A stretch of 64,000 bases of DNA, from assembly GCF_013359935.1 (NCBI RefSeq), contig NZ_JABMCB010000177.1:62001-126000 (forward strand). The letters are read 5' to 3'. Source of the DNA: Paenibacillus xylanilyticus (GTDB lineage Bacteria > Bacillota > Bacilli > Paenibacillales > Paenibacillaceae). The translations under genes and the position numbers were made by a program. The notes under the pieces were generated by a model. It made no database searches and was not told the DNA's origin. It saw nothing but the letters and a program-made list of their open reading frames with translations. Below are positions 17,096 through 26,141 of the stretch, one piece after another (position 1 is the stretch's first letter; every line of letters begins with the position of its first letter).

Positions 17096-17539
17096 TCAGG
17101 TTTGTTTGTCCAGATGACGCACGAGAGCCAGCAGTCCCAGTTCATAGCTTACTTCACCAAATCCGGCAATCTGCCCGATTGTTTCTGCAGCAATTACTGA
17201 ATGATGTCTGAAAGCTTCGCGTGCATGAATGTTGGATAGATGAACTTCCACGGTAGGCACTTTCACTGCATTGATGGCATCACGTACAGCATAGCTGTAG
17301 TGGGTTAGCGCTCCGGCGTTCAGCATGATTCCGTCTGCATCGCCCATCGCTGCGTGAATACGATCAATGATGTCCCCTTCGTGATTGGATTGATAAAAAG
17401 CGATGGAGACGCCAAGCTCCTCTGCCTGTCTGCGAATTTTGTCCTCAATATCCTTCAGACTAAGCGTTCCATAGATGCCGGGTTCACGTACACCGAGCAT
17501 GTTCAGGTTCGGGCCATTGATCACAACAATCCGTTTCAT
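17096..17539 (-). CDS. aroQ: Type II 3-dehydroquinate dehydratase
   Basis: 147 residues from ATG 17539 (AAAGGATGGAG upstream). It begins [20 protein letters not shown], the diagnostic start of type II dehydroquinases, and has [33 protein letters not shown] and [18 protein letters not shown] with the active-site His residues. It dehydrates 3-dehydroquinate in the shikimate pathway. A 10-codon upstream extension to 17569 is open but lacks a ribosome site and the family never has it. Confidence 0.96.
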   Translation of the reverse strand: MKRIVVINGPNLNMLGVREPGIYGTLSLKDIEDKIRRQAEELGVSIAFYQSNHEGDIIDRIHAAMGDADGIMLNAGALTHYSYAVRDAINAVKVPTVEVHLSNIHAREAFRHHSVIAAETIGQIAGFGEVSYELGLLALVRHLDKQT

Positions 17540-17616
17540 AGCTGCTCCATCCTTTCTGCAAATAACCATCTGCTATTTTAACACAGCCATTGCCGGATTG
17601 AGAAGCTTTTTTGCGG

Positions 17617-18192
17617 CTATGCTCCCGCTTTCTCGGGCTCGCGTTTCCGTTCGTCCGTGAACTCCATGGCTACGGTATAGCCGATGAACAGTCCCCACAG
17701 CAGAAAGAAACAAAATTCCGTAATGATTGAATCCCATGTCAGACTGCCTATAGGCTTCACCATCCCCAGTTTAGGACCTACCAGAACAAAGATGATCAGC
17801 CACCAAACGATCCCGTAGCCAATGCCGGGTAAGGGACCTTTCCATTTTCTCAGAGTAAATGTGTAAATCAATGCGTCCACAATGGAAAACACGATAAAAA
17901 ACAGCCAGCCTGTCAGATGCCCTGCAGCGGTATATATATAGTCATGTTTGTAAAAGGGCTCTGCCAAAAATCCCAACGGCACAACGCTGAAGTGCAGCAG
18001 GTAGTTTAGCCAATGCACTCCCCCCCAGATGAAACCCGCAAAAAATCCGAGCTCTACTGCAAAAGGAAACGGCTTGGTATAATAATGCTGCCCCTGGCGC
18101 TGTTTTGAGCGTCTGCCCCGATTCGTATCCTCCTTCACACCCCCATGTTTTGCATCCATATGAGATGCGTGACTGTCTGTATATTCTGCCAT
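17617..18192 (-). CDS. yqhR: YqhR-like conserved membrane protein
   Basis: 191 residues. A hydrophilic His/Lys/Arg-rich N-terminus (about 1-40) precedes four predicted membrane helices (about 47-70, 90-112, 130-150 and 158-178) with WGGVHWLNYLLHFSVVPLGF and TEFCFFLLWGLFIGYTVAMEF. Position between aroQ and yqhQ matches B. subtilis yqhR. The function is unknown. It runs divergent from yqhQ. Confidence 0.8.
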   Translation of the reverse strand: MAEYTDSHASHMDAKHGGVKEDTNRGRRSKQRQGQHYYTKPFPFAVELGFFAGFIWGGVHWLNYLLHFSVVPLGFLAEPFYKHDYIYTAAGHLTGWLFFIVFSIVDALIYTFTLRKWKGPLPGIGYGIVWWLIIFVLVGPKLGMVKPIGSLTWDSIITEFCFFLLWGLFIGYTVAMEFTDERKREPEKAGA

Positions 18193-18405
18193 CTATATTC
18201 TCCTTTGCTCTCAGTCTGCTGTGACGCTATAAAACCGGATTTCATTCATTCTCTACCGGGTAGTATGTTCAGAACAGGACAAACTTAACAACAACATCTC
18301 CGGATTGTCCTGCAAACTAGAAATTGGTCTCAAAATTCGATACAATAGGGATATCAAACTACCTTTGAACCAGAGGGTATAGAACAGAATAGGAAGGTGA
18401 ATAAT

Positions 18406-19398
18406 TTGCCTCAACAATCCAAGCCTGTCAGCTACGGGGGGCAAGCTGTCATTGAAGGCGTAATGTTTGGCGGTAAACATGTCAACGTTACAGCTGTTCG
18501 AAGAAAAGACGGCGAAATTACGTATCTGGAAGTTCCCAAGCAAGACAAGACCTGGGTCATGAAATTGCGGCGGATTCCGTTACTGCGCGGGATTGTCAGC
18601 ATTATAGATTCAAGTGTCAAAGGAAGCAAACATCTCAATTATTCTGCTGACGCTTATGCTGATGATGAACTCGAACCTGAAGAGAAAGCGAAACAAAAAG
18701 AAAAAGAAGGTTCCGGCTGGAGCCTTAGCATGATTATTGGTGTCACCGCCGTAGCCATCCTTTCATTCCTTTTTGGTAAAATTGTGCTTACGCTTCTCCC
18801 TGTTGTCATTGAGAATTTCTTGTTCAAAAATGCATTCGACAATCAGTTTTTGCATAATTTACTGGAAGGCGGCATCAAGCTGGTTCTGCTGCTTGCCTAT
18901 CTGTGGCTGATCTCACAGACGCCGATGATTAAACGCCTGTTCCAATACCACGGAGCAGAACATAAGGTAATCAGTGCTCATGAAGCTGGCGAAGAGCTTA
19001 CACCTGAAAATGTTCAGAAATACAGTCGACTGCATTACCGCTGTGGAAGCAGCTTTATTATGCTGACGGTGATTATCGGTGTATTCCTGTACTCGCTTTT
19101 CACCTACGACAACCTATGGGAACGGATGGGACAGCGCTTGCTGCTGCTGCCTGTAGTTCTGGGAATTTCCTTCGAACTATTGAAGATGACCAACTCGGTA
19201 CGTGACATTCCTGTACTGCGTTATCTCGGATATCCTGGACTATGGCTGCAATTACTTACCACCAAAGAGCCAACTAACGAACAGGTGGAAGTATCTATCG
19301 CTTCGTTTAACCGTATGCGTGAACTGGATGCCCAGCTTGCCAATGTATCAGCTACGTCGGAAGTGCCCGTTGCCACACTCGATCCTGTGAAAGGGTGA
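18406..19398 (+). CDS. yqhQ: YqhQ-like DUF1385 membrane protein
   Basis: 330 residues from TTG 18406, placed eight bases after AGGAAGG; the GTG at 18397 overlaps that site. DUF1385 hallmarks are present: YGGQAVIEGVMFGG at the N-terminus, RIPLLRGIVSIIDSSVKGSKHL, YHGAEHKVISAHEAGEELT and SRLHYRCGSSFIMLTVIIGVF. There are about five membrane helices. B. subtilis YqhQ is tied to membrane physiology, but no reaction is established. The stop overlaps the ribosome site of the next gene, so the two are coupled. Confidence 0.88.
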   Translation: MPQQSKPVSYGGQAVIEGVMFGGKHVNVTAVRRKDGEITYLEVPKQDKTWVMKLRRIPLLRGIVSIIDSSVKGSKHLNYSADAYADDELEPEEKAKQKEKEGSGWSLSMIIGVTAVAILSFLFGKIVLTLLPVVIENFLFKNAFDNQFLHNLLEGGIKLVLLLAYLWLISQTPMIKRLFQYHGAEHKVISAHEAGEELTPENVQKYSRLHYRCGSSFIMLTVIIGVFLYSLFTYDNLWERMGQRLLLLPVVLGISFELLKMTNSVRDIPVLRYLGYPGLWLQLLTTKEPTNEQVEVSIASFNRMRELDAQLANVSATSEVPVATLDPVKG

Positions 19399-19403
19399 TT
19401 GAT

Positions 19404-19748
19404 ATGAACAAGCAGGCGGTCATGACTATTGTTTTTTGGGCAGCCATTGCTCTTGCTGCCTTTGGAATAATAAGTTCACTGGGAAGTAAAGGTTTGTTCG
19501 GTCTAGTTATTCCTGTTGTCGTTCTTGGAGCTATATTCCTGCTGTATAAATACCCGCCGCGGCGTTGGGCACGCAAAACCAAGCCGAAGATTAAACCTTC
19601 GGCACGTACCATGGCCAAAGTGAAAGCCCAATCCGGAACCGGAGCAAGAAAGAGCAGCGGTTCTTCCAAAAAACGCAAAGATTATCCCTTTCATGTCATT
19701 CAAGGAAATAAAGGAAAAAGCGACGAAGATATTCCCAAGTTTCACTAG
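19404..19748 (+). CDS. Small membrane protein, YqhP/SA1362-like
   Basis: 114 residues from ATG 19404, with AAAGGGTGA overlapping the yqhQ stop. Two N-terminal membrane helices (about 6-26 and 32-50: LFGLVIPVVVLGAIFLLYKYP) are followed by a strongly basic, Lys/Arg/Ser-rich cytoplasmic tail (RRWARKTKPKIKPSARTM... KKRKDYPFHVIQGNKGK). Position and topology resemble YqhP-type proteins found next to YqhQ; the family assignment is tentative. It ends before a strong bidirectional terminator. Confidence 0.7.
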   Translation: MNKQAVMTIVFWAAIALAAFGIISSLGSKGLFGLVIPVVVLGAIFLLYKYPPRRWARKTKPKIKPSARTMAKVKAQSGTGARKSSGSSKKRKDYPFHVIQGNKGKSDEDIPKFH

Positions 19749-19772
19749 TTTCGATATGGAATATTGGAAAGC

Positions 19773-19810
19773 AAAAAGCACTGCTTCTTAACAACGAAGC
19801 AGTGCTTTTT
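19773..19810. terminator. Bidirectional terminator between the yqhQ operon and the patatin gene
   Basis: A 15-bp stem, AAAAAGCACTGCTTC with GAAGCAGTGCTTTTT (arms 19773-19787 and 19796-19810), has an 8-nt loop and A/T tracts on both sides. It serves the convergent genes. Confidence 0.9.
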
Positions 19811-19811
19811 T

Positions 19812-20813
19812 TTATACTGGCGTTAGCGGAGGTGTTTGTGTCAGCTTCCTCCGCTGCTCTCTTTTTTGTTTCTCCAGCTGTTCATCGTAAAGCTTCGTGC
19901 TCCAGTGACTGAAAAACTCCGTACCTGCGGCAACACCCGATAAATATAACGCCGTACTGTCCTGCACGGACAGATTAAACTGTGTTGGTTTAATGCCCAA
20001 GGTTGGTATTTTAACCGTTCGGAAACGATTAATCTGTTCAATATACCGCTCATCATGGGCCGTAAGCATCGTTTCAACCAGCGCCTGAAGCATGCTTAGC
20101 GGGCCTTTGACCCTGCTCGGCTCCCCTTCTGTTTTACCAACCATTTTAAAACCGACCACAGGTATGATGTCTCCACCACGCGCTGTACGTTCACCATCGA
20201 ACAGCCATAAGGGGAAATTACTAAGTAACCCTCCATCCACTATATATACAAACTGATCCGGAAAACGCATGCCTTTGGACATCACGGGTGACTTGCGAAT
20301 GACCACCGGATCGAAAAAATACGGAATACTGCAGCTCATTCGGACGGCTTTGGCTACTTCGAACTTGTCAGGATCAATGCCGAACCGACGTATATCATCA
20401 GGCAGCACCAGAATGGTCCCGTTAGAGATGTCTGATGCGGTGATCAGAAGCTTACCTTGTGGAAGGTCCCCGAATGTCCTGATTCCTTTTTGTTTGAGCA
20501 TTGTGCCAATCCAGGATTCAAGCGCCTCTCCAGAATATAATCCTTTTTTCAAAAACAACCTTGCAGCTGGTCCAATCCAGCGTGTATCAAATATGGGTGA
20601 ACGGCGCAGTAAAGAGGCAAATGGCGTTTGTTCTATAATGGATTTCATCTCTTCCGCACGATAACCGGCGGCGATCAACGCAGCCACGATCGATCCGGAA
20701 GAAGTTCCGGCAACACGGTTAAACTGAGCTCCATAATCCTGAGCACTCTGCACTGCACCCGCAAGCGAAATCCCCTTTACGCCACCGCCCTCAAACACCC
20801 CATTGATTAGCAT
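19812..20813 (-). CDS. Patatin-like phospholipase
   Basis: 333 residues. The patatin fold is evident: oxyanion loop GVFEGGGVKGISLAGAV (about 5-21), nucleophile elbow GTSSG with Ser38, and the catalytic-dyad Asp in VDGGLLSNFP (about 192-201). Such enzymes hydrolyse acyl esters of lipids; the true substrate is unknown. The start ATG (20813) lies 7 nt from the base of a terminator-like hairpin whose 3' arm holds the only candidate ribosome site (GGGGG). Confidence 0.88.
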   Translation of the reverse strand: MLINGVFEGGGVKGISLAGAVQSAQDYGAQFNRVAGTSSGSIVAALIAAGYRAEEMKSIIEQTPFASLLRRSPIFDTRWIGPAARLFLKKGLYSGEALESWIGTMLKQKGIRTFGDLPQGKLLITASDISNGTILVLPDDIRRFGIDPDKFEVAKAVRMSCSIPYFFDPVVIRKSPVMSKGMRFPDQFVYIVDGGLLSNFPLWLFDGERTARGGDIIPVVGFKMVGKTEGEPSRVKGPLSMLQALVETMLTAHDERYIEQINRFRTVKIPTLGIKPTQFNLSVQDSTALYLSGVAAGTEFFSHWSTKLYDEQLEKQKREQRRKLTQTPPLTPV

Positions 20814-20814
20814 A

Positions 20815-20874
20815 ATAAAAACCCCCGTTCTCCAGGCAGTCCATTACTACTGCCACTCTATGAGAACAAGGGTT
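20815..20874 (-). terminator. Terminator of the YngK-like gene, overlapping the patatin ribosome site
   Basis: On the minus strand AACCCTTGTTCTC (20862-20874) pairs with GAGAACGGGGGTT (20820-20832, two G-U pairs). An inner GGCAGT/ACTGCC stem lies within, and TTTTTATT follows. The GGGGG in the 3' arm and the T tract directly precede the patatin ATG. Confidence 0.7.
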
Positions 20875-20896
20875 GGTCATATTACGCTAAAATGTT

Positions 20897-22495
20897 TTAA
20901 AGTCCATAATAGGTTTTTAGTTTGGCGATCAAACCCAGCGGATTCTTCGTCAAATATTGTGAACTAAAGAATATATCTCCTTTTATCGTATCATACTTCT
21001 CATTGTATACGAGCTGATCAATAATTTCCTGAGATGTCTGCCAGCCGACTTCAGGTGTACCGAGCTTATAAGGTGAATGCCCAATGTACAACTTCACATC
21101 CGTATTAGCGACCTCATTTGCCCACCAGTCCACCACTTTGTCATAGCGTGCAGCACTTAACGTCATGCTCCAGTAGACTTGCGGTGCAACATAGTCAATC
21201 CATTCCTGCTTGATCCAAGTTCTCACATCCGCGTTCATGCTGTCATAAGCGGTGACTCCTGCTTTGGTATCGGAACCTGTAATATCCACAGCTTTGTTAC
21301 GCCATACACCAAAAGGACTAATACCATATTCCACACCAGCTTTTACTTGGTGAATGCTCTCTCCAAGCTGTTTAACAAACTGATTGATGTTATCCCGCCG
21401 CCATTCAGCACGGTCTTTGGTATTCAATGTGTTATAAGCCTTAAAGGCGGTGTCATCGTTAAACGTTACGTTGGACGGGTAGAAGTAATCATCCAGATGA
21501 ACACCATCAATGTCATATTGATTGACCACTTCCATGATCGTGTCAATAATATGCTGTCTGGCTTCAGGGATTCCGGGATTAATGTAAAGTTTGCCGGATG
21601 CATTCACAATCCAGTCCGGGTGCAGTTTGGAAACATGGTTGGCTGCCAGACCCGCTGTACTTGCAAGATTGGTAGCACGGAACGGATTAAACCAAGCATG
21701 GAATTCCAGGCCCCGTTTGTGAGCTTCCTCAATCATGAAGGCAAGTGGGTCATATCCCGGATCCCTGCCCTGGGTTCCAGTTAGGACACTATTCCATGGT
21801 ACAAGACCCGAAGGATAGATGGCATCCGCATTGGCCCGAACCTGAACAAATACAGCGTTGATTCCCATGCTTTGAAGTGTATCCAGCTGCTGAGTGTACT
21901 CCAGCTTCTGCTTCTCCACATTCCCTTTCGCACTGGAGGAAGGCCAATCGCCATTCACCGTTGAGATCCATGCACCACGCATGTCATCGGTGCTTGGAGT
22001 ACTGCCTGTGCCCCCTGGGTTTGCAGGAGTAGCCGGATCGGGTACAGGCGCATCTCCTGTCGTCAGATTAATCGTCTGTGCCGACTGATTCCAATTCACT
22101 GTAATACCGAGGTTTTCACTGACGAATCGAATCGGAACCATAACACGGCCCTTTTTTAATTCAACCGTTGCATCCAGGCCAACCAGTGCACCATCAACCG
22201 TTGCTTGCTGGCGGCCGCTGGTCATGGTGATGACCGAATCGGAGTTCTTGATCGTTACGGTTCTTGATGCCTGTGACCAAAGCACGGACGCACCCAACCC
22301 TTCACTAATCACACGCAGCGGGACCATCGTCACATTCACCTTGGGCAAAATGTAAGGCGAGACATCGGATTCCAATCGTTGACCATCCAGATTAATAACA
22401 ATTTCTTTTGCTGAAGCAGCCTGCGCACTCAGTCCAGCGGTTTGTAAGCCTAGGATGAAAATGAGCAGCAGGATCAATCCATTACGAAACTTCAT
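20897..22495 (-). CDS. Secreted protein: copper-amine-oxidase-N 'stalk' domain plus GH10-like glycosidase (YngK/DUF187 family)
   Basis: 532 residues. A signal peptide (about 1-28, GLILLLIFILGLQTAGLSAQA) leads to a stalk domain (about 32-146) with VTMVPLRVISEGLGASVLW and RVMVPIRFVSENLGITVNW, then a Pro/Gly/Ser linker. The glycosyl-hydrolase-like TIM barrel (about 168-532) contains RGAWISTVNGDWPSS, GINAVFVQVRANADAIYPS and DGVHLDDYFYP. The family acts on cell-wall or exopolysaccharide chains; the substrate here is not shown. The stalk domain suggests attachment or spacing at the wall. Monocistronic: terminators lie on both sides. Confidence 0.88.
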   Translation of the reverse strand: MKFRNGLILLLIFILGLQTAGLSAQAASAKEIVINLDGQRLESDVSPYILPKVNVTMVPLRVISEGLGASVLWSQASRTVTIKNSDSVITMTSGRQQATVDGALVGLDATVELKKGRVMVPIRFVSENLGITVNWNQSAQTINLTTGDAPVPDPATPANPGGTGSTPSTDDMRGAWISTVNGDWPSSSAKGNVEKQKLEYTQQLDTLQSMGINAVFVQVRANADAIYPSGLVPWNSVLTGTQGRDPGYDPLAFMIEEAHKRGLEFHAWFNPFRATNLASTAGLAANHVSKLHPDWIVNASGKLYINPGIPEARQHIIDTIMEVVNQYDIDGVHLDDYFYPSNVTFNDDTAFKAYNTLNTKDRAEWRRDNINQFVKQLGESIHQVKAGVEYGISPFGVWRNKAVDITGSDTKAGVTAYDSMNADVRTWIKQEWIDYVAPQVYWSMTLSAARYDKVVDWWANEVANTDVKLYIGHSPYKLGTPEVGWQTSQEIIDQLVYNEKYDTIKGDIFFSSQYLTKNPLGLIAKLKTYYGL

Positions 22496-22599
22496 CAGTG
22501 CAATCCTCCATCATCATAAAATTCTCGGCAAATTCTGCTAGTTTAATAGACGCTCCAAACGATAAGTTAGTTGCGATTAATCGCCAAATTATGGACAAC

Positions 22600-22661
22600 A
22601 AAAAAACAGAGAGTGATTCTCCGTCATGTACAAACGACAAAGATACACCCTCTGTTTTTTT
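22600..22661 (-). terminator. Intrinsic terminator of mntR
   Basis: On the minus strand AAAAAACAGAG (22650-22660) and CTCTGTTTTTT (22601-22611) enclose a 38-nt loop, ending in a T tract. It lies about 50 nt after the mntR stop. Confidence 0.7.
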
Positions 22662-22708
22662 GTTTTTCTGCCGCACAATAGGAACAAAAGCAAAAGTCCT
22701 GTGCTGCC

Positions 22709-23137
22709 TCAGGATTCGGTGTTACTCATGAGTTCCTGAATATTTTGAAGATCACGCAACCGATTTTCATCTTGACGGAAATATTCCACAAGAGACTCGA
22801 TGCAGGTAATGGAGTCCCAACTCAGATGATGCTCAATGCCTTCCACATCCTTGTAGATATTCTCCTCCTGAACACCAATGGTTGTCAAAAATTGTTCAAG
22901 CAGATGATGGCGCTCCATCAAACGTTTCCCCATCTTTTTCCCTTTTGGAGTAAGCACCAACCCACGGTACTTTTCGTAAATCAGGTACTCGTCTTTGTCC
23001 AGCTTTTGGATCATCTTGGTCACCGATGAAGGATGCACTTCCAATCCTTCAGCTATATCTGACACACGAGCATAGCCCTTTTCATCAATCAATTTGTATA
23101 TACGCTCCAAATAATCTTCCATACTGGGCGTTGGCAT
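22709..23137 (-). CDS. mntR: Manganese-dependent transcriptional regulator MntR (DtxR family)
   Basis: 142 residues from ATG 23137, the same length as B. subtilis MntR; GAGAGG is seven bases upstream, while the longer frame from 23167 has no support. The winged-helix DNA-binding part includes [20 protein letters not shown] and [18 protein letters not shown]. The metal-binding and dimer part includes [10 protein letters not shown] and [13 protein letters not shown], with the His/Glu ligands of MntR. It represses manganese uptake genes when Mn(II) is high. No MntR box or manganese transporter was identified in this window, so targets are elsewhere. Confidence 0.94.
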   Translation of the reverse strand: MPTPSMEDYLERIYKLIDEKGYARVSDIAEGLEVHPSSVTKMIQKLDKDEYLIYEKYRGLVLTPKGKKMGKRLMERHHLLEQFLTTIGVQEENIYKDVEGIEHHLSWDSITCIESLVEYFRQDENRLRDLQNIQELMSNTES

Positions 23138-23357
23138 CTGCTTCCCTCTCTTCTCTCTGACCAGCAATATTCTTGCCTGGTCCCTATCTTATAATGATAC
23201 ATGTTATCAATACGCATTGGCAAGTCTTGTACGAATCCATCGCTATGTACGTTATAACACATCCATGCTCCTGTCTCTGTACGAAAGTATTGCCAAGCGT
23301 GACTTAAACCCATGTGAGGCAAACTAAGCAAGGTTTCGTATTGAAAGGAGTGATTTC

Positions 23358-24428
23358 GTGAGTACAAGCGTAGCTCAGCCCCCGGTTCGCAAAGCAAAAG
23401 GCACTAAACCCTTTATTCCCGATTTGGTCTATTTTGAACCCGGTGCGCTGGAATATGAGAAGGGAAAACGGATCATGGAATGGGTTACATCCAAGGATAT
23501 CCCGTATCAGATGACAACTTCCCATAACCGGATTACCAATCTTCCTGGTGAAACGGAACAAGAAAAATACCGCATGGCGAAGCGTACCCTGGTTGTAGGT
23601 GTACGTAAAACACTCAAATTCGATCAGTCGAAACCTTCAGCCGAATACGCCATCCCGATCTCCACAGGATGCATGGGCCATTGCCATTATTGCTATCTTC
23701 AAACCACGCTCGGAGCCAAGCCTTATGTCAGGGTATATGTAAACACCGAGGAGATCATTCAGGCAGCCAAAGGGTATATTGATGAACGTGCGCCTGAGAT
23801 TACCCGATTTGAAGCAGCCTGTACTTCCGATCCGGTAGGACTCGAACATATAACTGAAAATTTGAGTGATCTGATCCGGTTTATGGCGAATGAGGAATAC
23901 GGACGTTTGCGCTTTGTGACAAAGTATCATCATGTGGATCCATTATTAAACATCAAACATAACGGTCATACCCGTATCCGGTTCAGCGTCAATTCGGATT
24001 ATGTCATTAAAAACTTCGAACCTGCCACTTCAAGATTTGAAGAACGAATTGAAGCTGCAGGCAAAATTGCACATGCCGGGTATCCGTTAGGGTTTATTAT
24101 CGCTCCGATCATGTGGTATGACGGTTGGCAGGAAGGATACGCCGAGCTTCTGCAGAAGCTTGCCGATACCCTACCGGAAGAAGCAACGAAGGATCTTACT
24201 TTTGAAATGATTCAGCATCGTTTTACCAAAACGGCGAAAGCAACGATTGAGAAACGGTACCCCAAAACCAAACTCGAAATGGACATCGAGAAAAGAAAGA
24301 TGAAATGGGGACGCTGGGGTCAATATAAATATGTGTATAAGGATGACCAGCAGGACGCGCTGCGCGAGTTCATCACCGAGCAAATTTTCGAACATTTTCC
24401 GTTAGCCAATATTGATTATTTCACCTAA
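23358..24428 (+). CDS. splB: Spore photoproduct lyase
   Basis: 356 residues. A radical SAM enzyme that directly reverses the thymine dimer (spore photoproduct) during germination. The 4Fe-4S motif is Cys105-x3-Cys109-x2-Cys112 within GCMGHCHYCYLQTTLG. The H-atom donor is Cys155 in FEAACTSDPVG and the supporting tyrosines are Tyr111 and Tyr113. These sit 14 residues later than Cys91/95/98, Cys141 and Tyr97/99 of the B. subtilis enzyme, an exact offset. GTG start 23358 has AAAGGAG upstream. A forespore sigma-G promoter is expected but I could not place one. There is no splA upstream. Confidence 0.96.
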   Translation: MSTSVAQPPVRKAKGTKPFIPDLVYFEPGALEYEKGKRIMEWVTSKDIPYQMTTSHNRITNLPGETEQEKYRMAKRTLVVGVRKTLKFDQSKPSAEYAIPISTGCMGHCHYCYLQTTLGAKPYVRVYVNTEEIIQAAKGYIDERAPEITRFEAACTSDPVGLEHITENLSDLIRFMANEEYGRLRFVTKYHHVDPLLNIKHNGHTRIRFSVNSDYVIKNFEPATSRFEERIEAAGKIAHAGYPLGFIIAPIMWYDGWQEGYAELLQKLADTLPEEATKDLTFEMIQHRFTKTAKATIEKRYPKTKLEMDIEKRKMKWGRWGQYKYVYKDDQQDALREFITEQIFEHFPLANIDYFT

Positions 24429-24468
24429 GCACTGACAACATATCGAATTTATCAAAGGTAGCGATCAA

Positions 24469-24523
24469 AAAAGCAGGTCACATGGGTCAGAATATTCTCT
24501 GGCCTTCATGTAGCCTGCTTTTA
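24469..24523. terminator. Bidirectional terminator between splB and ccdA
   Basis: AAAAGCAGG (24470-24478) pairs with CCTGCTTTT (24514-24522), extended by the inner CACATG/CATGTA and GG-CC pairs. A/T tracts lie on both sides, between convergent genes. Confidence 0.85.
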
Positions 24524-24531
24524 TTTCTACG

Positions 24532-25245
24532 CTAGATAATCATCCAATCTGGTGTAATCTGCTGCAGCCATATGGTGATTTTCGTCATTTGATCCGTAAA
24601 CAGCAGCACACCCAGAAACAGCATCAGTGCTCCCCCGACTTTCATCATGACATTGGAATAACGTAAGATCCAGCGAGTGGAACCAATGAAGAAAGCAAGA
24701 ATGAAAAAAGGTAAGGCAAAGCCAGCCGTATAGCCAGTAATTAACGCCAACCAGGTTGTCGGTTCACTCGCTGCCATCGCGATGATTGCAGTCAGAATGG
24801 GGCCGATACACGGTGACCATCCAGCCGAGAAGCCTATCCCAAAAATAAACGAACCCAGGTACCCCGCTGGTTTCCATTTCATATCCAGCTTGCGTTCCTT
24901 CATCAGAAACTGTGGCTTGAATACCCCTAACAGGAACAAGCCCATCAACATAATTAAAATAGCCGAGAGCTGACGAATCAAATCACGATTATCGTTAAAA
25001 AAGCGCCCGAACAACCCTGCCCCCAGTCCCAGCGAATAAAATACTGCCGAGAAACCCAAAATAAACGCCAGCGTGTGCGTTAACGTCTTAAGCCGGACTT
25101 CACGCTGGTTGCGATCATCTTTTAACCTTTGTACTGTCATTCCCGTGATGTAGGACAGATATGAAGGATAGAGCGGAAGACAGCACGGTGATATAAATGA
25201 AGCCAATCCTGCGACAAAAGCCAGCCACACATTAACATCAGGCAT
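24532..25245 (-). CDS. ccdA: Cytochrome c biogenesis protein CcdA
   Basis: 237 residues with six membrane helices. It begins with a short segment, then LAFVAGLASFISPCCLPLYPSYLSY, holding one redox Cys-Pro region, and has GFSAGWSPCIGPILTAI with the second. CcdA relays electrons across the membrane to thioredoxin-like proteins for cytochrome c maturation and, in Bacillus, endospore functions. It follows the zinc-ABC operon by 46 nt and may be read through from it. AGGAAGGGAG lies upstream of ATG 25245. Confidence 0.93.
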   Translation of the reverse strand: MPDVNVWLAFVAGLASFISPCCLPLYPSYLSYITGMTVQRLKDDRNQREVRLKTLTHTLAFILGFSAVFYSLGLGAGLFGRFFNDNRDLIRQLSAILIMLMGLFLLGVFKPQFLMKERKLDMKWKPAGYLGSFIFGIGFSAGWSPCIGPILTAIIAMAASEPTTWLALITGYTAGFALPFFILAFFIGSTRWILRYSNVMMKVGGALMLFLGVLLFTDQMTKITIWLQQITPDWMII

Positions 25246-25291
25246 GAAGCGGTTGTCTCCCTTCCTGGGCTCACTTGCACACGTTTACTCT

Positions 25292-26083
25292 TTAGGCTCG
25301 GAACCCTTTTTTTCCTATCATCGTAAGGATCAGCATCATGATAAGCAATAGAACAATCGTTGCTCCTGGAGCCAAATTCCAGATCCCTGCAACCACCAAA
25401 CCAATCACTACTGCAATCTCCCCGATGACTACAGACAGAATAATAGCCGATTTGAAACTGCGTGCCATTAACAGGCTTACCGCTACTGGAATGGTTAGGA
25501 GTGCCGACACCAGCAGTGCACCCACGATTTTAATCGCTGTACTTATGACCAGAGCCGTCATCACCGTAATCAGCATGTTGAGCAATCGTACGGGCAGCCC
25601 CGTAACTGCCGCCGCATCTTCCTCAAAACTGAGCAGGAAAAACTCCTTATGTAACAGCGCTACCACGACAACGACAATCAACGTCACCACACCAACCAGT
25701 TTCAAATCTGTAGAGTCGAGTGTGTAAATGCTGCCGAACAGGTAACTCATTACATCCGTATTATATCCTTTGCCCAGTGTGAAGAACAACGAAGCCAGTG
25801 CAACACCACCGGACATAATAATCGCAATCGATAACTCTGCATACGTTTTATATGCCTTGCGAAGCTTTTCTATTGCAAAGGATGCGAGCACGGCAAAAAT
25901 AAGACCCACCGCAATCGGATAAACCTCAATTAAAAAACCGAGAGCTACCCCGGCAATGGTCACATGCGACAGGGTGTCCCCGATCATGGATAACCGCCGC
26001 AGCACCAGAAACAGTCCAATAAGCGGAGCTGTAATCCCGATCAGCAATCCCCCTGCCAGTGCCCGCTGAAAAAAATCACTCAT
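25292..26083 (-). CDS. znuB: Zinc (metal) ABC transporter permease, ZnuB type
   Basis: 263 residues from ATG 26083 (GGAG six bases upstream); an upstream TTG at 26095 is also open. About eight membrane helices of the ABC-3 family; LIGLFLVLRRLSMIGDTLSHVTIAGVALG at the N-terminus and FLLSFEEDAAAVTGLPVRLLNML carry the EAA-like coupling loop. It forms the membrane pore for metal brought in by the lipoprotein encoded upstream. Substrate zinc rather than manganese is inferred from the Zur-box promoter and the His-rich binding protein. Confidence 0.9.
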   Translation of the reverse strand: MSDFFQRALAGGLLIGITAPLIGLFLVLRRLSMIGDTLSHVTIAGVALGFLIEVYPIAVGLIFAVLASFAIEKLRKAYKTYAELSIAIIMSGGVALASLFFTLGKGYNTDVMSYLFGSIYTLDSTDLKLVGVVTLIVVVVVALLHKEFFLLSFEEDAAAVTGLPVRLLNMLITVMTALVISTAIKIVGALLVSALLTIPVAVSLLMARSFKSAIILSVVIGEIAVVIGLVVAGIWNLAPGATIVLLLIMMLILTMIGKKGFRA

Positions 26084-26141
26084 CAAAATCTCCAAAACAC
26101 ACGACTCCTTCAGCCTCGTCTAATCTAGTTGTACAATATCC

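Noticed and set aside
23138..23357. MntR box or sigma-G promoter in the mntR-splB divergent gap
   Set aside because: GCAAACTAAGCAAGGTTT and several AT-rich segments were weighed, but none fits the MntR palindrome or the sigma-G spacing well enough.
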